Assembly (NCBI GenBank): GCA_943330925.2
Contig: CALQJP020000051.1
Coordinates: 1-10,430, forward strand
Length of the DNA: 10,430 nucleotides
Source of the DNA: Chryseobacterium gleum
GTDB lineage: Bacteria; Bacteroidota; Bacteroidia; Flavobacteriales_D; Sanyastnellaceae
Direction: 5' to 3'
Each line of letters starts with the position of its first letter. The first letter of the stretch is position 1. Positions 6,567-10,430 of the stretch are shown piece after piece. The notes under the pieces were generated by a model that saw only the letters and a program-made list of their open reading frames with translations, was not told the origin of the DNA and did not search any database. The position numbers and the translations under genes are program-made.

Positions 6567-7751
6567 TTAAGCAGAGATGACGCCGGAGCCAATGAGTTCA
6601 TCGTTCGCATACCACGCCACAAACTGACCCGCTGCTACACCGCGCTGAACCTCGTCAAACAGGACAAAGAGCCCGTCGTTGCGCATTACAAGTCGGCATG
6701 AAACCAACTCCTGTCGATACCTGATACGTGAAAGGTAGTTCCTCTCCTCTCCCACTTGCATGCGCAAATCTTCACGTACCCAATGGATTTCTTCCGGACT
6801 TACGCGCAATGCATGTCGCAATAGACCCGGATGATCTTCACCCTGTCCTACATATACTCTATTGTTTACGGCATCCGTCTCCAATATGAAGAGTGGCAGT
6901 GCCTTGCCCCCTACCCCAAGCCCTTTTCGCTGACCTGTGGTATAATAATGTGCGCCCTGATGTTGGCCTATTACTTTTCCCAACTCAGGTTTGAGGACTG
7001 GCGGATTAGACATACGCACGAGCTCGTCGGTAATTTCCTCGCTTCGATTCGCATCGGAAAAACTCTCCGGAATTTCAATGATATCACCCACCTTAGGTTC
7101 CAGTTGTTGCTGCAGAAAAACGGGGAGTTTCACCTTTCCGATGAAGCAAAGCCCTTGTGAATCTTTCTTCTCTGCATTGGGAAGCCCGATTTGACGCGCA
7201 ATTTCCCGAACCTCCGACTTTTGCAGATGGCCAATCGGAAAAAGCGCTTTGGCCAATTGCGCTTGTTTTAATTGGCAGAGAAAATAGCTCTGATCTTTAT
7301 TGGGGTCAGCTCCGGCCAGCAATCGAAAAACCGGATGGCCGCTCGCATCGCTGATCTCCTCTTTTTTGCAATAATGGCCGGTGGCTACGAAGTCGGCGTG
7401 AAGCGACAACGCAACCTGGAGAAACAAATCAAACTTCACTTCACGATTGCATAGCACGTCAGGGTTGGGAGTTCGGCCTAGGCTGTATTCCCGGAACATA
7501 TAATCTACAATTCGCTCCTTGTATTGAGCACTCATATCGAGCACCTGGAATGGAATACCGAGCGCCTCAGCAGCGAGCATAGCATCGTTGCTATCATCGA
7601 TCCAGGGACACTCGTTATTAATAACCACAGACTCATCGTGCCAGTTGCGCATGAAAATCCCGATGACTTCATAGCCCTGCTCGAGCAGCAAATGCGCTGC
7701 AACACTGGAGTCAACTCCGCCCGATAAACCCACGACGACGCGCTTAGCCAT
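6567..7751 (-). CDS. mnmA: tRNA 2-thiouridine(34) synthase MnmA
   Basis: MnmA (TrmU) places sulfur on uridine 34 of the tRNAs for Lys, Glu and Gln, using ATP to adenylate the base and a persulfide sulfur from the IscS/Tus-type relay. The N-terminal PP-loop ATP-binding motif is GLSGGVDSS (8-16). The catalytic cysteines are Cys101 in NPDVLCNREVKF and Cys202 in QGLCFIGKV, the pair expected for the acyl-shift and persulfide chemistry. TGHYCKK (124-130) and NKDQSYFLCQL (151-161) are also characteristic of the family. The C-terminal beta-barrel contains HYYTTGQRKGLGVGG. At 394 residues it is slightly longer than the E. coli protein (368). The ATG at 7751 gives the classical MAKRVVVGLSGGVDSS start. 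A TAATTTTG box ends four bases before this ATG, leaving almost no room for a 5' leader. The gene is monocistronic here and diverges from the sigma factor gene. Confidence 0.97.
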   Translation of the reverse strand: MAKRVVVGLSGGVDSSVAAHLLLEQGYEVIGIFMRNWHDESVVINNECPWIDDSNDAMLAAEALGIPFQVLDMSAQYKERIVDYMFREYSLGRTPNPDVLCNREVKFDLFLQVALSLHADFVATGHYCKKEEISDASGHPVFRLLAGADPNKDQSYFLCQLKQAQLAKALFPIGHLQKSEVREIARQIGLPNAEKKDSQGLCFIGKVKLPVFLQQQLEPKVGDIIEIPESFSDANRSEEITDELVRMSNPPVLKPELGKVIGQHQGAHYYTTGQRKGLGVGGKALPLFILETDAVNNRVYVGQGEDHPGLLRHALRVSPEEIHWVREDLRMQVGEERNYLSRIRYRQELVSCRLVMRNDGLFVLFDEVQRGVAAGQFVAWYANDELIGSGVISA

Positions 7752-7755
7752 GGGT

Positions 7756-7763
7756 CAAAATTA
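7756..7763 (-). promoter_or_regulatory. -7 element (TAATTTTG) of mnmA
   Basis: The minus strand reads TAATTTTG, then ACCC, then ATG. The box fully matches TAnnTTTG, and a start site four to six bases past it would coincide with the start codon, implying a leaderless or nearly leaderless mRNA. No TTG is seen at the usual upstream distance. Confidence 0.5.
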
Positions 7764-7799
7764 CATCCGAATGTAAAGTTTACATGAAATACTCTACAT
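7761..7799. repeat. Alternating TTACAT / ATGTAA motif cluster (possible operator)
   Basis: TTACAT occurs at 7761-7766 and 7780-7785, with its reverse complement ATGTAA at 7771-7776 between them, so two overlapping inverted repeats are formed with spacers of 4 and 3 bases. A partial copy (TACAT) follows at 7795-7799. The cluster overlaps the mnmA -7 box and lies in the divergent intergenic region ahead of the sigma factor gene. The binding protein, if any, is unknown. Confidence 0.35.
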
Positions 7800-7876
7800 T
7801 TATCCGATTGAATCAGGAGCAAGTATCTAGAAGCGGGCAACCCTTTTATCAAAATCTCGTCTAACCCATAACCCTT

Positions 7877-8458
7877 GTGGCAGAAACCAAGCATTTGCAG
7901 GCATTGATCGATGGCTGTCTCAAAGGAGACAGACGGTCGCAGCAGGCGATCCATAAAATGTTTTATGGAAAAATGAAATCCGTTTGCATGCGATACACGA
8001 GGGACTCTGACCAAGCAATGGATGTGCTGCAGGAAGGATTTCTCAAGGTGTTCAACAACCTTGAAAAATACACCGGTGTGGGTACTTTCGAGGGCTGGAT
8101 TAGAAGAATAATGGTGAATCTTTCGATTGATCGTTATCGACGACTCAAACACGACTTGGTTTTGCTCGGAGAGCAAAACGATATCGAAAATTGGAGCGGC
8201 GGAACAGATGATGAATCGGACGAATCAGCTGAGAACGAGGAGATTTATGACATTACGCCGGAGCAAATCATTGATGCCATGCAGCAATTGACACCAGCTT
8301 ATCGTACGGTTTTTAATCTCTATGTATATGAAGACTACACGCATCAGGACATTGCTGAAGCGTTGGGCATTAGTGTGGGCACTTCCAAGAGTAACTATGC
8401 TAAAGCCAAGAAAAACATGAAGAAATTGCTTACAAAGAATTTGCATACAATTAAATGA
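7877..8458 (+). CDS. ECF-type RNA polymerase sigma-70 factor
   Basis: This 193-residue protein is an extracytoplasmic-function sigma factor with only regions 2 and 4. Region 2 spans about residues 25-92 and includes RYTRDSDQAMDVLQEGFLKVF (core binding and -10 recognition) and GTFEGWIRRIMVNLSIDRYRR. A variable acidic linker follows (about 101-125, DDESDESAENEE). Region 4 is about 130-185: QLTPAYRTVFNLYVYEDYTHQDIAEALGISVGTSKSNYAKAKK, a helix-turn-helix that reads the -35 site. The start is GTG at 7877: an in-frame TAA lies 15 bases upstream (7862-7864) and no ATG precedes the conserved region, so GTG is the best choice. The next gene starts inside its stop codon (ATGA), a tight coupling typical of sigma/anti-sigma pairs. 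The group resembles Bacteroidota SigP/RpoE-like factors, some of which control T9SS or surface proteins; target genes cannot be read from sequence alone. Confidence 0.95.
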   Translation: MAETKHLQALIDGCLKGDRRSQQAIHKMFYGKMKSVCMRYTRDSDQAMDVLQEGFLKVFNNLEKYTGVGTFEGWIRRIMVNLSIDRYRRLKHDLVLLGEQNDIENWSGGTDDESDESAENEEIYDITPEQIIDAMQQLTPAYRTVFNLYVYEDYTHQDIAEALGISVGTSKSNYAKAKKNMKKLLTKNLHTIK

Positions 8459-9714
8459 GAAAGAACTTTACGCCATTTGAGCGAAGCCTGCGAGAGAAGA
8501 TGGAAGAGCATGCAATGCCGTACGAGCATACATCATGGACTGCCTTGCAGCGCCAAATGGGCATGGCTAAAAGCAGCAATTCGGTTTGGATTGTTTCTTT
8601 AATATCAACCATACTTGCTCTTTCGGGGGGGGCTGTCGCATTGTATCGTCATCAGCACACTTCTACTTTTGCCCAGAAAGCAAACACATCGGAGAGGTTT
8701 GCCATTCATGTCACCAATACCACCAAAGGATTAAGTCACTCTGCTATTCAACCAACTGCTACGGTCTCTGTTGATGCCTCAAACTCAGTGGCGAATGGAA
8801 AAGCTGCTCAAGTGATCAGCCCAACATCAGAAGGTGCAAGCTATCTCTCCTTTAACGATGGAATCAACGGCGCAATAATCCAATCAGATGAGATAGCCGT
8901 TCAGCCTGTTCAGTCGAATACTCTTTCCAACGGCCAGAAGCCGGATAACATTATCGAATTCGGATGCAACGTGCGCAAAGCTTGTCGTGGAGAAGAGGTT
9001 GATTTCCAAACTACCAATGGCCCAAAAACAGGAAGCTACCTGTGGAACTTTGGCGATGGTCACTTCAGCGACGACATCAACCCAAAACACAAATTTTCAA
9101 AAGCAGGTCACTACGATGTTTCGCTTTCCATAACGAGCGACAATGGCCAGATTAACACTACGGTTGTGAACGATATGATTACCATTGAGGATGCGCCTGA
9201 CGCAGACTTCGGATGGGAGTTTATCAATACCAACCCAAACACCCCGGAAGTGAGAATTGTAAACCTCACCGAAGGCGGAAACTCATACGAATGGAGTAAT
9301 GGAGTGGAATCGAAAGTCATTACCGAAGGTGCCACCTTTGTATTGCAAAATTCGGGTCGACAAATGATTGCGCTCAACGCCAAAAATGAAGCAGGATGCT
9401 CTGATGGCGCAGTGAAGCATATCAGTGTGAACTCTGATTTTGCGCTCGGTGCTCCAGCGCAGTGGTCTGCAGCCTCTGGCTCGTTCATGCCTCAAGGATT
9501 GAAAAAGAGTAAAGTGGATTTCACCCTTTCAATCTATGATCAAGCGGGCAGCAAAATTTTCGAGACCTCGAGCCGCATTAAAGGGTGGGATGGAAAATTA
9601 CCAAACGGTGCAATAGCTGCATCTGGAAGCACCTACACATACAAAGTGATTATTTCTAACGACCATAGCCAGGAACAAAAATATTTCTTCGGCACATTCA
9701 ACGTTTTTCCTTAA
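8455..9714 (+). CDS. Single-pass membrane protein with PKD and CHU_C-like domains; putative anti-sigma/sensor
   Basis: This 419-residue protein begins in the stop codon of the sigma factor gene. Residues 1-43 are predicted cytoplasmic and read FERSLREKMEEHAMPYEHTSWTALQRQM, resembling the short F...LRE+ME...P....W..L...L segments of membrane proteins encoded behind ECF sigma genes in Bacteroidota. One hydrophobic helix follows (44-64). The outside part has a low-complexity Ser/Thr/Asn/Ala linker (65-165), a clear PKD domain (about 166-246, with YLWNFGDGHFSDDINPKHKF), a second degenerate PKD-like domain (247-326) and a C-terminal CHU_C-like domain (327-419: LSIYDQAGSKIFET, GWDGKLPNG, YTYKVIIS). 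CHU_C domains are normally at the ends of T9SS type B cargo, so their presence on a protein with an internal membrane helix is unusual. An AVA (60-62) could be a signal-peptidase site, making it an exported protein with a long n-region. Regulation of the sigma factor is inference from the gene overlap and N-terminal pattern. The frame contains a G8 tract. Confidence 0.85.
   Translation: MRKNFTPFERSLREKMEEHAMPYEHTSWTALQRQMGMAKSSNSVWIVSLISTILALSGGAVALYRHQHTSTFAQKANTSERFAIHVTNTTKGLSHSAIQPTATVSVDASNSVANGKAAQVISPTSEGASYLSFNDGINGAIIQSDEIAVQPVQSNTLSNGQKPDNIIEFGCNVRKACRGEEVDFQTTNGPKTGSYLWNFGDGHFSDDINPKHKFSKAGHYDVSLSITSDNGQINTTVVNDMITIEDAPDADFGWEFINTNPNTPEVRIVNLTEGGNSYEWSNGVESKVITEGATFVLQNSGRQMIALNAKNEAGCSDGAVKHISVNSDFALGAPAQWSAASGSFMPQGLKKSKVDFTLSIYDQAGSKIFETSSRIKGWDGKLPNGAIAASGSTYTYKVIISNDHSQEQKYFFGTFNVFP
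8625..8632 (+). repeat. G8 homopolymer tract within the membrane protein gene
   Basis: Eight consecutive Gs span codons for Ser57-Gly-Gly-Ala60 in the hydrophobic segment. Loss of one G would run into a stop at 8732-8734, and gain of one into a stop at 8772-8774. Either change removes all external domains, so slipped-strand changes could switch the protein off. Confidence 0.9.
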
Positions 9715-9744
9715 CCAAAGCTAACTGTAACCCGTGTACAGAAG

Positions 9745-9774
9745 AAACCGCAACAATTGTTGCGGTTTTTTTTT
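9745..9774 (+). terminator. Strong intrinsic terminator after the sigma/membrane protein pair
   Basis: A perfect 10-bp stem, AAACCGCAAC (9745-9754) with GTTGCGGTTT (9759-9768), has an AATT loop and a run of nine Ts (9766-9774). It ends the transcript 30 bases past the stop codon and implies that the next gene has its own promoter. Confidence 0.93.
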
Positions 9775-9786
9775 ATTGACCCGTAC

Positions 9787-9807
9787 TTGTGGAAACTTTG
9801 TGGATAC
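9787..9807 (+). repeat. Tandem TTGTGGAWAC repeat upstream of the adhesin gene
   Basis: TTGTGGAAAC (9787-9796) and TTGTGGATAC (9798-9807) are ten-base direct repeats with one mismatch, 11 bp apart, about one helical turn. The second copy contains the candidate -33 TTG. This is the layout of a regulator site beside a promoter. GTATCCACA (reverse of 9799-9807) also differs by one base from the DnaA box TTATCCACA. Confidence 0.45.
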
Positions 9808-9831
9808 TCATCCCGTATCAAGCTATGTTTA
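9797..9831 (+). promoter_or_regulatory. Candidate promoter of the right-edge secreted protein gene
   Basis: TTTG (9797-9800) and TATGTTTA (9824-9831) are separated by 23 bases, at the upper end of the TTG-N17-23-TAnnTTTG range, with one mismatch in the -7 box. It would give a leader of about 50 bases. A second 7-of-8 box, TAGCTTTA (9846-9853), has no partner. Confidence 0.4.
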
Positions 9832-9885
9832 TCTATATACTTAGCTAGCTTTACTCCCGCTTAAATTGATTTGAGATTCTAATTT

Positions 9886-10430
9886 GTGAAATTCGTTGAA
9901 AGGCTAATACCTGTTGTTTTATGCGCACTGAGCCACCTGGCTTCAGCACAATTCATTGTTACCCCTTCCGATGCAGATGCTTGCCAATGCACAGGCAGCA
10001 TAACCTGTCAACCAACCGGGTCGCAGAGCTACTCCTACCAGCTATTTGACGTTTCCAATATTTCGGTTGCTACATCTTCTTCTCTTACTGGGCCTACCTC
10101 TCTAAACAACCTATGCCCTTCCGTCTATCACATCGTTGTAGAGTATGCGAACGGAACAATTGAAGACCATTACTTCAATATTGACGCCGGAACTAATTCG
10201 CTCGGAACAGCATATTCCATCAATATGTGCCTTGAGCAGTATCCCAGCATTGCAAACACCTACGATTTGACTCCGGAAACTTCGTCGTTTGCTCCGGGAG
10301 GAATTTGGTACGCCCCGAATGGCTTGATAATCCCCAACGCATCACTCTCTTCCATTGCCGTTTGGCAGCAAACCAATCCGTCAAACCCAAACGAAGTCGA
10401 GCTGATATTTGAAAACGGCTGGTATACCTA
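9886..10430 (+). CDS. Secreted SprB-like surface protein, N-terminal part (cut by the window edge)
   Basis: The open frame from GTG at 9886 runs off the right end, giving 181 residues. An in-frame TAA lies just before it (9880-9882) and the first residues form a good Sec signal peptide, KFVERLIPVVLCALSHLASA, with cleavage before Gln22, so GTG is very likely the true start. Residues about 24-101 resemble one SprB-type repeat: CQCTGSITCQPTGSQSYSYQ, then LNNLCPSVYHIVVEYANGTI, a pattern common in large gliding-motility-associated and T9SS type B proteins. The next part (114-181) has NMCLEQYP and SFAPGGIWYAPNGLIIPNA, also typical of those proteins. The C-terminus is outside the window, so a sorting domain cannot be confirmed. 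It follows the sigma/membrane protein pair after a strong terminator, on the same strand, with its own candidate promoter. It may be a target of that sigma factor (inference). Confidence 0.85.
   Translation, partial: MKFVERLIPVVLCALSHLASAQFIVTPSDADACQCTGSITCQPTGSQSYSYQLFDVSNISVATSSSLTGPTSLNNLCPSVYHIVVEYANGTIEDHYFNIDAGTNSLGTAYSINMCLEQYPSIANTYDLTPETSSFAPGGIWYAPNGLIIPNASLSSIAVWQQTNPSNPNEVELIFENGWYT

Noticed and set aside
7532..8176. A 214-residue minus-strand open frame spanning the mnmA start and sigma factor gene
   Set aside because: It overlaps mnmA in another frame and runs antisense to the conserved sigma region 2; its product resembles no family.
9788..9807. DnaA-box-like sequences considered as part of a replication origin
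   Set aside because: Only two imperfect boxes are present, with no AT-rich unwinding region of the expected kind and no dnaA, dnaN or parAB nearby.

Overview
This window most likely comes from a member of the Bacteroidota, probably a flavobacterial or Cryomorphaceae-like lineage. The evidence is a protein ending in a type IX secretion system (T9SS) type A sorting domain, a CHU_C-like (gliding-motility-associated) C-terminal domain, PKD and SprB-like modules, a DUF4199 membrane protein, several TAnnTTTG-type promoter elements, and almost no Shine-Dalgarno sequences. No mobile elements, CRISPR arrays or tRNAs were seen. Gene density is high, and the longest stretch without protein-coding sequence (2242-2553) holds an SRP RNA gene.

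Layout, left to right. (1) A 5' fragment of an unrecognised minus-strand gene (1-251) with a good promoter. (2) A minus-strand pair: a YkgJ-like cysteine-cluster protein (1720-2241) followed after 12 bp by a radical SAM enzyme (388-1707), both of unknown substrate. (3) The small bacterial SRP RNA (about 2347-2441, minus). (4) A divergent plus-strand pair joined by an ATGA overlap: a DUF4199 four-helix membrane protein and a GT2 glycosyltransferase of the DPM1/GtrB/ArnC type (2554-4040). (5) A strong bidirectional terminator (4110-4136) shared with the converging gene for a 766-residue secreted protein (4155-6455, minus). That protein has eight GC-TD...DGSC repeats, three related inserted modules and a T9SS type A tail. 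(6) mnmA, the tRNA 2-thiouridylase (6567-7751, minus), with a promoter element so close to the ATG that the mRNA may be leaderless.

(7) The plus-strand right end looks like a cell-surface signalling locus. It has an ECF sigma factor (7877-8458) and, overlapping by ATGA, a single-pass membrane protein. That protein has a short cytoplasmic region resembling those of anti-sigma-like Bacteroidota proteins, plus external PKD and CHU_C-like domains (8455-9714). After a strong terminator comes the start of a secreted SprB-like adhesin (9886 to the window edge). The proposal that the membrane protein controls the sigma factor, and that the sigma factor controls the adhesin, is inferred from gene order and domain layout. 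It is the most interesting hypothesis here. A G8 tract inside the membrane protein's hydrophobic segment could add on/off switching.
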